NCBI GenBank assembly: GCA_015680685.1
Contig: MNCI01016492.1
Coordinates: 649,258-681,059, forward strand
Length of the DNA: 31,802 nt
Reading direction: 5' to 3'
Source of the DNA: Gnetum montanum
Taxonomy: Eukaryota > Streptophyta > Gnetopsida > Gnetales > Gnetaceae
Each line of letters starts with the position of its first letter. Position 1 is the stretch's first letter. Positions 8,613-19,764 of this stretch are shown here, one piece after another. The translations under genes and the position numbers were made by a program. The notes under the pieces are model-generated. The model was given only the letters and a program-made list of their open reading frames with translations. It did no database searches and had not been told where the DNA came from.

Positions 8613-9563
8613 CTTAAGAGCCAATTCAAAAGCCTCACCCAATGTTTAGGGTTCATAGAAGGTTAGCTCTTGTTGATACTCCCTTTTGAGTCCTCTTTGA
8701 AAGTTAGATGCTTGTTCATAATCATCCCAATGAACTTTTGTAAGCCGAAAAGACTTACAAAAATCCATGTAGTAGTTTGTCATGTTCTTATCACCTTTTC
8801 TTAGGTACTTCAATTTTTGGATGGCCTCTTATCTATGTTGAGTCTTCTCACATTTTTTCTTGAGGATGAACTACTTTAAAGATCAACCATTAATAGGAGT
8901 ACCATTATTTACCTTGTAAGAATGACTTTCCTTCCACCATACAAGTGCCATGGCATCCAATTTGGTTTCAGAAAAAGACATCTTTTGATGATTTTCCACA
9001 TCTTGAAGTTCAATGTACTTGTTAATCATTTTCAACCAAGAGAAAAATATTTGACTTCAACATGAGGCATCCTTGAAGCATGTCTAAAAGTGTTTGCAAG
9101 AGTGACTTCAATTCCTTCACCTTACTTGCTTTGAGGCTTAAACGAAAGTTCCTTTTTTCCTTTCCTAGGAAAATTGAAACCTTGAGACTTATTTTTAGAA
9201 CTATAAGCATGAAGAAAAAAATCTTAAGCTTCTCCTTCTCCAAAGTATTCATATTCAAAAGGAATATCATCTTTAAAGGGATGGCATTGAGGAATGTCTT
9301 GAAGAATGCATTTGTTAAGAATTGCATGAATTGTACCCTTACTTGGATGCTTTTGCTGAAGAAGTAGATCCTTTGTTCTCTTCAAGTTTTTTAATTTTCT
9401 CAATAATGAGCTTGAGAGAATTTCTCATGTCATCCATGTATCTTGAAAAATCTTGAACTATCTTCTTCTTTGGAGGTATGATGGAAATTGATTTAAAAGA
9501 AAATTTTAATAAAATTCTACAAGGAAGGGTGAAAGTTTCATGATTTCTCAAGGGATGAGACAA
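8613..9563 (-). pseudogene. gag remnant, element B
   Basis: From the start region at 9563 the minus strand encodes a Lys-rich N-terminal part, a helical stretch (DDMRNSLKLIIEKIKKLEEN), and then in other frames the conserved gag core: WLKMINKYIELQDVENHQK, KLDAMALVWWKE, AIQKLKYLRKGDKNMTNYY and NFQRGLKREYQQEL. These match the retrotransposon gag domain of plant Ty3/gypsy elements (W-x6-F and the 'L-x-Q-G' blocks). Four or more frame changes and stops are seen. No zinc knuckle remains because the sequence passes into the inverted LTR piece at 8612. It lies about 260 bp inside the 5' LTR, as expected. Confidence 0.78.
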
Positions 9564-9824
9564 GAAATTTTTAGATCTTAAGAGAGATTAGCATAAGATG
9601 TTTAAACCCTAGCTATTACCAGCCAATGGGTATCCAATTCCACAATTATCTTCCAATTCTTGAAAGATATGACAAACTTAGAAATGAAAGGAAAATTTTA
9701 AAACCCGAAGATGAGTAGAGAAAGTAGTAAAAGATAATTCATCTAAGCTTGAGAATTTGGAGTGATTATTTTCCATTGAGATGCAAATTATCCACTTGAA
9801 TACAGTTATCTTTAATTCCAAGCT

Positions 9825-9836
9825 TATTTGATACCA
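9825..9836 (-). other. Primer-binding site of element B, initiator tRNA-Met type
   Basis: The minus strand reads TGGTATCAAATA three bases after the LTR end. The first eight bases match the standard TGGTATCAGAGC complement of initiator tRNA-Met; the rest has decayed. Confidence 0.65.
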
Positions 9837-9839
9837 ATT

Positions 9840-10653
9840 TGATGAGGAGCTCCCATGGATTTCACAATCCAAGCTCTCTCAAAGTCATAAAATAGAAAAT
9901 TTGAACAAGAAAAAGAAAATGAAAGTTTATTCTTGCTCAAATGGATAATTTACATATGAAAGGAAGTACACTTCCCAAGGATAGACAAGATATTTAATCC
10001 AACTCTCACACAATCGATGAATGTAATCACACACACACAAGGATGATCATCAGTGCAGCTTGCCAAGACTCTATCTCTTCTTCTACTCTTCTCTCAGCTT
10101 CCTACACTCTCTATTTCTCTCTCTAGACTCTCTTTACACTTTCTTTCTCTTTCTCTAGAGTCTCTTGATCAAATTGAAGGCCTAAGAATTCTATTTATAT
10201 CTTTTCCTCCTCATCTCTTCACCTTCACTCCAATTTATCATTTAATTTAGTGTTTTTTAAAATCCCTAGAAAACATCTATGAGAAATAGGTGATGTCTTT
10301 TTTTTTATTGTAGAGGTCTTAGAGTAGATGTCTTTAAATCATGTGGAACATCTTAACAGAGATGTCTACAACACAAATGAAACATCTCACTTATAAATGG
10401 TATGTCTCCTCTACAAGGCCAAAATATAAAGATTCTTGTTTCAAGGCTTTGAACCTTTGAACTCCTCCAAAAAAGTCCCCATAGCCCCAAGAACATCCTA
10501 AAGTCATAAAAATAGCCTTAAAACACTCCCAAACATGTAAAAATACCCTAATATTATCATAAAAAAACAACACTACAAGACAAACAAAACAACATACAAA
10601 CATTTGCATAATCATATTGAGGTTTAGACATGAGCTAGGTGATGTCCTCATTA
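9840..10653 (-). repeat. 5' LTR of element B (814 bp)
   Basis: On the minus strand it runs from TAATGAGGACATCACC to CCCATGGGAGCTCCTCATCA; the start was probably TGATGAGG, as in the fragment at 8376. A TATA-like GATATAAATAG lies at 10191-10201, followed by a GA-rich leader (CT-rich on the plus strand, 10065-10165). A primer site and gag follow in the right order. The apparent open frame at 10391-10651 lies wholly inside the LTR and shows no protein motif. Confidence 0.82.
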
Positions 10654-10725
10654 GGATCTAATGACTATATCTTTTTGATTCTATCTATCTAAATTTGTAG
10701 CACTAATTCCTAATAATGGAAAAAA

Positions 10726-11090
10726 TGATGAGTGGTAGAGTAGACCCTACTCTCAACCATATAGATCATAACCAATTATGCATAGTTTGGTTAAATTTTG
10801 TAGACTTGAATACTATTTCTATATAGATAGCTAAGTTGGTCATTGATCATTTCTTTTCAAATCACACTTATATAACCTTGGTATGTATGGTTAAGTATGG
10901 CTAAGATGAATGATGTTGATGTTGTGTTGGTCATGTTGAAATATTATTAAAATTTATTACAATATTAATCTAATATAAGCTAATCTAATTATAAAAGTAA
11001 AGTTCTAATGTAGCCTAAGGCGATGAGTACCCAATCCTAGATTACCATACACATCTTGAATAAAGATACCTAATACAGGGATTAGTAAAC
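10726..11090 (-). repeat. Old LTR fragment of the A/G family (C)
   Basis: TGATGAGTGGTAGAGTAGACC followed by CTCAACCATATAG matches the U5 end of the element A LTR. Further on, TAGCCTAAGGCGATGAGTA and TACACATCTTG match the middle of that LTR. Divergence is much higher than between the two A LTRs, so this copy is older. A decayed primer-site-like sequence precedes it (about 10708-10725). No internal region is attached, and about 70 bp of unassigned sequence separates it from element B. Confidence 0.7.
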
Positions 11091-11257
11091 ATTATAATAT
11101 TTCTTAGATATTCTTCTACCTTCATACTTTGGGTTTTGACTTTGTTTGACAAACTAAAATTTTTAGTTGAGAAAAATTTCTTTACTTATTGGCTTATAAA
11201 TCTAGTTTAGAATTTTCATATATTTAAAAAAAAATGTAAAATTTAGGATTACTAATT

Positions 11258-11262
11258 ATTTG
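11258..11262 (+). repeat. Target site duplication of element D (left)
   Basis: ATTTG directly before the LTR; repeated at 16346-16350 directly after the other LTR. Confidence 0.65.
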
Positions 11263-11834
11263 TATCATGTCCCCATTCCCAAATGATGCTACTACATAAC
11301 AAAGATGGTGCCTCTTCATAACAAGAGTTATTGTTGTTGTAACAAGACTTGAAAGGGCAATTATAATTGAGACTCAAAATGGTGAATTGTAATAACAGAA
11401 GTGTCTATTGAGGTAACCTTTGGGGGTTTAACCTAAGGAATTTATACTTAAGCTTATAGGTTATGCAAACATGGAGTGGTGGAGCTGGTATAGGCAAGTC
11501 ATAGAAGTCGAGTGAAGCAAGACAGGAAGAGGAATGGCTATTCCTTCTAGCCGGTAATAGGGCTAACTATGATAGTAGTGTAGATTTCCTATAAGGGAAT
11601 AGATGCTAAAGGAAGAAATCCCCAAGGAACACTCTCAAAGCATGATCTAGATACTCTATTCCATATCAATAAAGCATTTATTTCTTTCTCTTTCTACATT
11701 TTCCCTATTATTTCCTTTATACAAAATATTGAATGTTACATATATTTGATGTTTGGTATATTATCTTCTTACACATAATATCTAATATAACATATATTTG
11801 ACATTTTCCATGACATTCAGGGATGGGATGTCAT
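11263..11834 (+). repeat. 5' LTR of element D
   Basis: Matches 15819-16345 across its length, for example CATGGAGTGGT, CTTTGGGGGTTT and the AATAAAGCATT region that may hold the polyadenylation signal (about 11669). The target duplication places the start at TATCATGTCC rather than at the inner TG, and the end at GATGTCAT, so the ends are not the usual TG...CA. Confidence 0.82.
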
Positions 11835-11836
11835 AA

Positions 11837-11858
11837 TTGGTATTATATCAAACCATGG
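11837..11858 (+). other. Primer-binding site of element D
   Basis: TTGGTATTATATCAAACCATGG resembles the initiator tRNA-Met complement TGGTATCAGAGC. It starts two bases after the LTR. Confidence 0.55.
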
Positions 11859-14261
11859 AGCCATGACCTAGGAAGAATCATGGACCACAATGCTTTAAAC
11901 CAAAAGTCCAAGATGATCTAGATTTATCAATTACAAAAGATGTTGGTAAGATAAGGATACAACAATCTAGGTAACTCTTACACATCTTAATACTATAAAT
12001 ATATTAATTGATTAAGGTCACTATTAGGTTTCTCCAAACATGTTAGTAACCATGACTTGAATTGATCTTGTTTGGTTGAAACTCATTAGCCTAAGCAACT
12101 TAAAGTCATTTATAAGTCATCATGTCTTCCATACATCAACTTGGTAATTTTGTTTTGGTAGAATAAGCTTGTTGGAGATTTCAAAATATTGAAAAATTTA
12201 ACTTCATTTTTAACCTGAATACTATGTTAAATTCATAGTACTCATCGAGATGATTCCAATGTTACAAATTTTATCTCAATCAGACTTACAGATTGAAAGA
12301 TATTGATGTTTAAAGTTTCTCATTTTATGTGCATTAAATAATATTAAATTATTATTATTTTAAAAAACTCTTGAGCATGAGGCCATGGATTTGAATCCAC
12401 ACCCTCCTCCTAAAAAAATGATAGGTCACATAGGCCCTATAGGGATCAAGTAGGTTTTACAAAATCCACGTTGGTGTTGTAAGGATTGCATAAGCCTTGT
12501 AGGCCATGTAGCTCCTGTTTGGAGGGCCACTATCCTCTATTGGCCAAGCTGCCATAGAAACTCTCCCTATGTAGCAAGGTAACCAATGATCCATGCCAAC
12601 CCACTGCTTTGCCCCCACTGTGCCATTGCATCTCCTCTACCACATGCTGTCACTCCTTTGCCATTACTTCTCTACCATCATGCTCCACTGCATTGTCTGC
12701 TACCCACTGCTACTGTCTATTTGAATTTTTCTCTTTGTTGCATCATCTATCACCTACAAAATCCTATTAAACCATGATCTAAAATTGTCGTTGTCACCAT
12801 CTAGGAATCCCTACCATCACTATGTGCTACAAGTGTGAAACCCTCATCACTACCTTTTGTACTTTGTAGGCTACTGATCCTACAAACACCTACTTACTAC
12901 CACCAAAGATCATCGATGCTACATCTCACCATCCTCTATAGGCTACAATGCCTTACAACCACCACTATGCCTTACAACTACTACTCATCTTGCTGCTATG
13001 CTCACTAGATCTGCATCACACCTATTTTTTTTTTTACAAAAACCCTCACCACATTTTTGAATTGCTATCATTGTTCCACTACACCATAGTTGCCAAAACA
13101 TTCACCATGATTTATAGTCATCCATGAAGCCCATGGATATCATTAGCACCATAGATCATCATCACCTTTAATGCTCCATAGACATTGAAAATGCCATAGA
13201 TTACCACTACCTTTGGTACTCAATGGATACTGACAATGCTGTAGATCACCAAAACCTCCAACATTCTCTAGACATTATCAACACTATGGATCACTATCAC
13301 CTATAGCACTCCATGAATGCCGATGATGGTAGAGATTACTATTTCCTTTGATGCCTATGGACATGTTGGCACCACAGATCATTGCCACCTTTGGGAAATT
13401 TTTTTTTAAAAATAGTTTGATATATTGGCATCACATTAGATAAGAATTCTATAATTAAGCATAATTTTTCTAGAGTAGTACTAGGATGGATGACCTCTCA
13501 GGAAGTCTAGTGTTTTGCACCAAAGGTTTTGGACCTTAGAAACCATAACGTTTAATTTTTGGAAACCTTTTTTTGATGAATGAAGAGTTGCTTCATATAG
13601 ATATCAACCTTCCAAACTTAATGGTTAAGTCAAATCCATCCTAGGGATCCCTGAAAAGTAGTTTTTAGCCCTTGCCAAATATAGTATCTAAACACCTTTA
13701 AAAGTTTAATTTTGATGTAACTTGGGTATTGTTATCCTCTTTCAACACATGAATAGTCATTTCCAACATTTTTCACCCTTCTAAAATCAATGAAGATGTT
13801 AGATTTATCATTTGGATACCTAATAATTCAATGATATCATAATTTTTTTTAAAAAAATTAAACCTTTTTGGGACCTTAGGATTCAATGCTTAACCTTTGT
13901 AGAGAGTCTTAAGATCACTATGACTTGTCATTAGTACACTATCTAGGTTAGTGTTCTAAGGGGGGTAAAAAGGCTATTAAGAATTAGAGGATGTAATTAT
14001 ATATTACTAAAATTAGATAATATAGTTCAATATCATGAAAATTAGTTGGAGAATGAGTTGATGTATCAATATAAGTTGATTATTAGTAGATAAATTAATT
14101 GATGTGTTATTTGAAGAATTAGTTAATAAAAAAGTGGTTAAAGGTATATTAATTCATTTTGCAATTAAATCATGTGACAAAACAACATGGATATTCATAA
14201 TATTGTTTCAACAAGGTAGATGATACCTATGAATAGAAATGATCCATAAGAGAATTCAAGA
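11859..14261 (+). other. Internal region of element D upstream of the captured gene; no gene recognised
   Basis: No gag or pol motif in any frame. It includes a C-rich, low-complexity part (about 12540-13080) rich in CCAC and CTGC words, which makes a short open frame at 12586-12777 without known features, and a 44-45 bp tandem array at 13132-13395. The remaining sequence is AT-rich and unassigned; some of it may be further captured host DNA. Confidence 0.5.
13132..13395 (+). repeat. Six degenerate 44-45 bp tandem units inside element D
   Basis: Each unit follows the plan CATRGAYATT...ACCATAGATCA..CACCTTTRRTRCTC. Examples start at 13132, about 13177, 13222, 13268, 13312 and 13356. The near-constant 45-bp spacing (15 codons) and the many substitutions point to an old minisatellite or decayed coding repeat. 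Confidence 0.7.
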
Positions 14262-15372
14262 ATGAGAATGAAAGTTGCAACATACAATGTACTTGTAAGA
14301 TCATTAGTGAGTGAGAAACAACATTTTCTATGTCCACCATGGGCTTTAGATTAGCATAAATATTGATAACCAAACATTTTAGCAATGTTAAAAGATTTGG
14401 AGTTGATTTTTTATGCCTACAAGAAGGCTTGCCATGGGAATTTCTATACCAATTGCAACTATATTTGGAAAACATGGGATACAAATGTAGTTATAAGCAA
14501 TAAGTTCTTGTGCAAATTCTTATTTTGAGCCATATAGATTAGGCTATTGCAAAAATCATAACATGGATGGTTGCATGATCTTTTATAAAGAAGCCAAGTT
14601 TCAGTTGGTACAAAGATTTGAATGGATTTTGGAAAATATGATTTTTGGAATTCCAAAACTTCAAACTATGGAAAAGAAAGAATAGTCAAGATTTCGGAAA
14701 ACTCACATAGCCTTGGTAGTGATTCTAAAAGTCCCTCTATTAGGAAGATGTGTATGTGTGATTAACACACATTTAATTGCTAAATCAACATGTTCAAATG
14801 TTAGACTCTATTAAGGAGCATACTTGCTTAAGCAAATAGAAGAAAGTTTGATGAATAAGTTATTCCTCAGTTATATTGATCCAATTCTATTTATTCTTTT
14901 TGGAGACTTAAATGCACAAGTTGGAAGTAGCATATATCAATTGTTAAAATATGGATGTCTAAAGAAATCTTTGGAAAATGAACATGATTTGAAGAAGATA
15001 TTTCCCTCAATTCAACATGCAATTCCATTGGCCATTGCATATTCTAATTATTTTTAATCTTTAGTAGATGAATTAGATCTCAAAATTTTGAAGTAGATGA
15101 TGTTCATGGATAATACTCATCAAGTACCATAGTTTACTAATTACTCTATTATGATTAATGATGATGAATGTTCTTCATTGAGATTTTGGATTATATTTGG
15201 TATGATGTCTAATTCTTCCAATTTACCAAGTTACTAGAGTTAATTTCTAAACAAGAAGTGGAGAAGAATCAAGATCAAGATCTTCCATCCCAAACAAGAC
15301 CATCTGATCATATACCACTTATGGAAGAATTACAATTACTCCTATCAATTCATAAGGTTGATCAAGATTAGG
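14262..15372 (+). pseudogene. Captured CCR4-type poly(A) deadenylase catalytic domain (EEP family), intronless and frameshifted
   Basis: CCR4 proteins shorten mRNA poly(A) tails as the exonuclease of the CCR4-NOT complex. In order on the plus strand: VATYNVL, LCPPWAL, DFLCLQE (14405-14425), LENMGYKCSYK, DGCMIFYKEAKF, VINTHLIAK (about 14758), LLKQIEESL, GDLNAQVGS (from 14902), IAYSNYF and LPSQTRPSDHIPL (about 15290-15320). These follow the plant CCR4 catalytic domain, and the metal and catalytic positions E, N-x-H, GDxN and SDH are all kept. About 1.1 kb covers a domain of roughly 350-380 residues, so no introns are present although plant CCR4 genes have them. At least four frame changes and several stops rule out a working protein. 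The N-terminal part is missing. It lies inside an LTR element in the sense direction, so mRNA-derived capture is likely. Confidence 0.8.
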
Positions 15373-15818
15373 AAATATCTCACCCTTACTTTTATTTATG
15401 ATTTTCATAATTTTCTTAATTGTGTAATTTATATTTTAATTAGATAATTAAAATATATAAGTCAATGGAAATTTAAAATAAAGGATTTTTCTTGCATTCA
15501 CTTGGATAAGCAAATACCAGTTGTACTTTATGTGACCCTGGTTAGGATTGATGATTGGTAGTTGGTAGATCTTTAATTCACTTCTTGACAATATCTTAGA
15601 AAATGAGGTAATTATTACTAAAATAATATCTAATGCTTATATATATATATAGATTCTTCTCACATATATTTTGTTTATAGATTAAGCAAGAAACAACTTC
15701 AAGTCCTAAAGAGAAATAAAATTATTGGAGCATAGGATCATGAAAGATGCATTGGAGCTAGAAAACGATAGTAAACATGGACTCATTCAAGGATGAACAA
15801 AACCTAAGGGGGATAGAT
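15373..15818 (+). other. 3' internal end of element D, with polypurine tract
   Basis: AT-rich, no coding signal; includes a TA microsatellite (about 15640-15652). AAGGGGGA at 15806-15813, a few bases before the right LTR, is the likely polypurine tract. Confidence 0.6.
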
Positions 15819-16345
15819 TATCATGTCCACATTCCCAAATGATTTTTCTGCATAACAAAGATGATGCATTTTATAACAAGAGTTATTGTTATCGTAATAA
15901 GACATGAAAGGATAGTTGTAATTAAGACATGAAAGGGTACATTATAATAATGGAAATGTCTCTTGAGGTATCCTTTGGGGGTTTGACCTAAAACATTTAT
16001 ACTCGAGCTTTGCGATCATGCCAACATGGAGTGGTAGACCTGGTATAGGTAAGTCATAGGAGTTGGATGAAGTGAAACATCCCTTCTAGCTAGTAATAGG
16101 CCTAACTATGATGGTAGTGCTGGATTGCCTCTAAGGGGATAGATGCTAAAGGAAGAAACCCCCAAGGAACACTCTCAATGCATGATCTAGATACTCTACT
16201 CCATATCAATAAAGCATTCATTTCTTTCTCTTTTTGCATTTTCCCTATTATTTCCTTTACTCATAATGTCAAATGTTACATATATTTGACATTTGGTATA
16301 TCTAATATTTGGCATTTTCCATGACATCTAAGGATGGGATGCCAC
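15819..16345 (+). repeat. 3' LTR of element D
   Basis: Begins TATCATGTCCACATTCCC and ends GATGCCAC. It is about 45 bp shorter than the left copy, mainly through loss of sequence before the terminal GGATGGGATG. ATTTG follows at 16346. Confidence 0.82.
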
Positions 16346-17094
16346 ATTTGTTTTTGAAGAATGTGAGATTTAGGCCCACCAATCATTTATTAAACATATG
16401 AATTCTAGATTCATCAGCTTCGTGTTCAATGTAAGATCTATACTCACTAATCCTTTACTTTATAATTATTCACTACATTACATTTTTAGGTTTAGGAACC
16501 ATCATTTGGAGTGATAGTACGGTGCTCATTTCTTAAGTTAATGACCTAGGTTTAAGTGCGAACATAACTACTTAAAGAGGTTAGGCTTTTACTCATCTAC
16601 CAATCCTCCCAAGATCCTACTTATAAGGATGATCACTATGGCTCTAATTGATGATCCTTTTATTAGAAGTTTATATTTATTTTTCCTACCACCAAAGGAT
16701 TTCTTTTGTATTTTTTATCTATTTGATAATCAATTTTTTGGCCAATTTGGAAATATGTGGGTTTTAGAGTTATCAATATATGGGTTTTAGACTCACTAAA
16801 AATTTATTAACATGTAGGTTATAAATTCATTAATTTGGTAATATGTAGATTATAAACTAAGATATGATGAATGATTAGATTATAAGAGAAAAACTCTTTC
16901 ATTGATCTCCACAGTTAGAAAAGAGTTAACAATTCTATCAAGCAAGAGGCTAATAAGGATTAACCTAGTAACAACTAAGAAGTTTCAATAGTTGTTTAAG
17001 CATGGACATAGTTATTATATGATTTTAATGCATAAGGAGCCTATGTAGGAGATAGAATAGATTTTGATGATTTAAAATTCTTGGATGTAATTAA
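16346..17094. other. Unassigned AT-rich region between elements D and E
   Basis: No gene recognised. A degraded repeat of GGGTTTTAGA / AGGTTATAAATTCATTAA type lies at about 16755-16865, in units of roughly 40-50 bp, and the flank left of element D (11230-11262) has a similar look. The last part probably holds decayed chromovirus sequence upstream of the RT at 17095. Confidence 0.5.
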
Positions 17095-17309
17095 GAATTT
17101 CCTAGAGTATCCCCTCATACTAAGATTAAGTTTGAGGTTAAGCTTGGAACTCAACTAATTTATAAGGAATCTCATAGGATGTCTTTGTTATAGTTGGAAA
17201 AACTAAGGTGTAGATTCAAGGGATGTTAGATAAGGACATAATTTGATTGAATGTTTCACCTTGGAATGCACTAGTGCTATTTACGAGGAAGAAAGATGAT
17301 AGTTCTTTT
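17095..17309 (+). pseudogene. Chromovirus RT, first part (element E)
   Basis: Plus-strand segments EFPRVSPHTKIKFEVKLGTQ, YKESHRMSLL-LEKLR and VSPWNALVLFTRKKDDSS follow the usual entry into plant chromovirus RT ('P-Y-R-M-A...E-L-K-E-L...S-P-W-G-A-P-V-L-F-V-K-K-K-D-G-S'). At least three frame changes and several stops occur. The frame breaks after DDSS, where element F starts, and resumes at about 20867 with LRLC. Confidence 0.75.
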
Positions 17310-18382
17310 TATTTTAGTATGCACTCTAGAAATTCTTACTCTACTTATTTTAAATGCCCATGTTACAATTTAGAAGCAAGATAAAGAAATGAATTTAATA
17401 AGTCCAAATAAAAAGTGATATAAGGCCATATTTATATATGGAAATATAGTAAATACAAATGAAATCATGGAGACAATTTTAAATTTTAGGAAAAGACAAA
17501 GATCAAGTAAAGCCAAAATAGCTTTGCTGTAAAATAGGAACCAAAGCCATGTGATTTAGATTGAATTATTATGACACATAAAATAAGATAGAAAATTCTA
17601 TTATTTTTACTTTTACTAAAGGATTGATGGATGAATGTAATTAGATAATGGCCCCATTATCTCAAGTTTCTTGAAGTTTCAGATCAATTTTCCATAAAAT
17701 ATAATTATTCCATTATATTCTATTATGGCCCCATCATTTTGCTAATAATGTATGGGCAAATCATATTTATAAGAGAAGCAATTGATGTCATTGAAGCAAT
17801 TCCAAAATTTATCCTATAATTTCATATTCTATTTATCCATTATCCCAAATACTATTTATCATCCATAATCCTATTCTCAATTTTACAATTTATCCCATTA
17901 TAAGGTCATCCATCCTCAATTCATCATATTCACCAATTTTCATTAATCAAAGAAGTTGAAAATCACATACTTTTGCATAATAGATTTCAACTACCAAATT
18001 AATTCAAATTAATTTTAAAATTTTTAGATATAATGATTGTTAAAAGAGCTTTGTATTAAGTATTCACTCACTCTATAACTCTCTTATATCATAGAGATAT
18101 TCATCACTAAAATTAGCAATTACTATTCTAAATGTTAAATAGTTTTATTCTAGATTATTTTCAAGGACAAATTTTCATCATTTAATAAATTCCAATTAAT
18201 CTAAAGACTAATAGATTGTAGAACAAGTTTTCTAATAAGCCTAAGATCAACCAAGATCTCTTCTAGCTATTGTAACTACAAAATGAGAAAAAAATTTGTT
18301 TTTCTTAGTTGGGCCACCTACATCATCCAAAATATTGGGTTACAAAAAATTTACAAAAATATATTTTTAAAATCCTCCTACA
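17310..18382 (+). repeat. 5' LTR of element F
   Basis: Aligned with 19765-20853 by many shared words, such as TAGTATGCACT, TTAGAAGCAAGA, CCATTATATT and TTCTTAGTTGGGCCAC. It ends AATCCTCCTACA. The TATA box seen in the other copy is damaged here (about 17735). Confidence 0.82.
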
Positions 18383-19764
18383 CCAAATAATCTAAAATTG
18401 GTATGAAAGTAAAGGACAAAGCAATGGGAGATACAAACATGAATTTTCTAGCATATTCTATTATCTATTTTAGTACATAAAATTTCAAGGTCTGACAAAG
18501 ATTAATACATGTTATTGGATTTTAATGATTTATGGGTCATTGTGAACAAGGAAATTAAATAAAAAAAACCATTTAATAGAAAATTAAGTAGAAATGTTAG
18601 ATTACAATCAAGGAAGAAGATTTAGCTAAAGGAATTACATGCAACTTAGTTTGTAAAAAAATAAGAAATGCTATTTTAAATTTAAATACAAGAAAAGAAA
18701 TGTGCCAATACATCCAAGATAAATATGAAGTAAAGAAAGGAAAAATTTAAATTTTAAAAATATCAAGAAGAAAAAAATCATTGTCAATCAAAATTAGAAA
18801 TTACAGAAGGTTAAGGAAAAACTGAACAAAACCAAAACAAGAAGTTAGAAAACAAAGAAGAGCATCAACAAATTGAAGTAAAAGGATAATGTAAGGTCTC
18901 AAAAAAAAATTAGAGAATAATGATATTCTTTAAGAGAAATAGGTATAAACTTATTTTTTTTATCATCAAAACAAGAGAATCTATTCAAACTTTCAACTAT
19001 CAAAAAGTGTATGTAGTAATCACATAACATCTAGAATAGATGAGTTTAATGAAATAGAATTTACAAATGACATTGGCAAAGTTTAGCTTCAAGATAGAAG
19101 AAACTTGGATGTATTAGAAGTTGGGATCATTATAATCAGTTTGGAAGATGGAAATAATTTTGAAATTAAACATGTTCATTATGTGCAGAATCTTCAAAAA
19201 TCATTACATTAATCAGCCAATTGAGATATGTTGATTAGAACCTGGTATTTGAAAAGGATTTCTGCATTACTTCTAATCAAAACAATACAAATGCAAAATT
19301 TGAATGGATTCACAACTAGATATACTATTTAGAATTAGTGTCAAAAATAAGGAATTTAATAAATAGGAAAAATCAAAAGATTCTTTTAAAAAATGAAAAG
19401 AAAATTGTAGAAAGAAAAAATCTACAACATTTCTTACATAATCTATTTAAAAAAGAAAAACAAGTTGTTAATGCCATAGTATTAGAGACTGAAAAAACAC
19501 ATGAAGAAAGGAAAGATGTCCACTCATCCATGTGAAATTTAAAAAAAAAAGGTAAAGAAGTTCTAATCACCATACCAAAGTAATCAAAAGAGGAAGAAAA
19601 TAATTTAATACAAGAAACAACTATTGAAGTTTAAAATCAGCAAATAGAAGTTCAACCAAGAAGAACAATAATTTAAAAAATTGAGCAAGTTTTCAAAAAA
19701 TTTAAGATTGGTTAAATTCAAATATAGGCTACAAATCCAAAGTGCATCCCAAAGGAGGGACTAT
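18383..19764 (+). pseudogene. Internal region of element F: copia gag and pre-integrase remnants
   Basis: TTGGTATGAAAG at 18398-18409 may be a decayed initiator-Met primer site. The phrases MGDTNMNF and, in another frame, CYWILMIYGSL fall where copia gag has its start and its W-x-L-x-x-x-L-W stretch. Further on, LEDGNNFEIKHVHYVQNLQK and LVFEKDFCI match the 'L-Y-V-P-x-L-x-x-N-L-L-S-V' region before the copia integrase. Stops are frequent. A 65-codon Lys-rich open frame at 19338-19535 shows nothing recognisable. A polypurine tract AAAGGAGGGA lies at 19751-19760. RT, RNase H and integrase core are absent. Confidence 0.55.

Larger units (their letters stand above)
11263..16345 (+). mobile_element. 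Element D: non-autonomous LTR retrotransposon carrying a captured host gene
   Basis: Direct LTRs at 11263-11834 and 15819-16345 flank about 4 kb. An initiator-Met-type primer site follows the left LTR and a polypurine tract precedes the right one, so the element reads on the plus strand. A 5-bp duplication ATTTG marks its ends. No gag or pol motif was seen in any frame; instead it carries a CCR4-like exonuclease domain. The LTRs differ at many positions and the right one lacks about 40 bp near its end, so the insertion is old. Superfamily is unresolved; the primer-site type would suit copia. Confidence 0.82.

Noticed and set aside
10391-10651. 86-codon minus-strand open frame with a hydrophobic start
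   Set aside because: It lies wholly inside the element B LTR and has no conserved feature.
12380-12400. GGATTTGAATCC, resembling a tRNA B box (possible SINE or tRNA relic)
   Set aside because: No convincing A box, cloverleaf stem or SINE tail nearby.
12586-12777. 63-codon Leu/His/Pro-rich plus-strand frame
   Set aside because: It arises from a C-rich low-complexity stretch of element D; no family pattern.
14227-14656. Two minus-strand open frames of 65 and 85 codons
   Set aside because: They lie opposite the captured CCR4 domain and show no motif; antisense shadows.
14824-15057. GDLNA motif first read as a LINE endonuclease
   Set aside because: CPPWAL, the LQE context, the NTH block and the order up to SDH fit CCR4 deadenylases, and no LINE RT follows.
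19338-19535. 65-codon Lys-rich frame in element F
   Set aside because: A-rich composition explains it; no gag or pol motif at the position.
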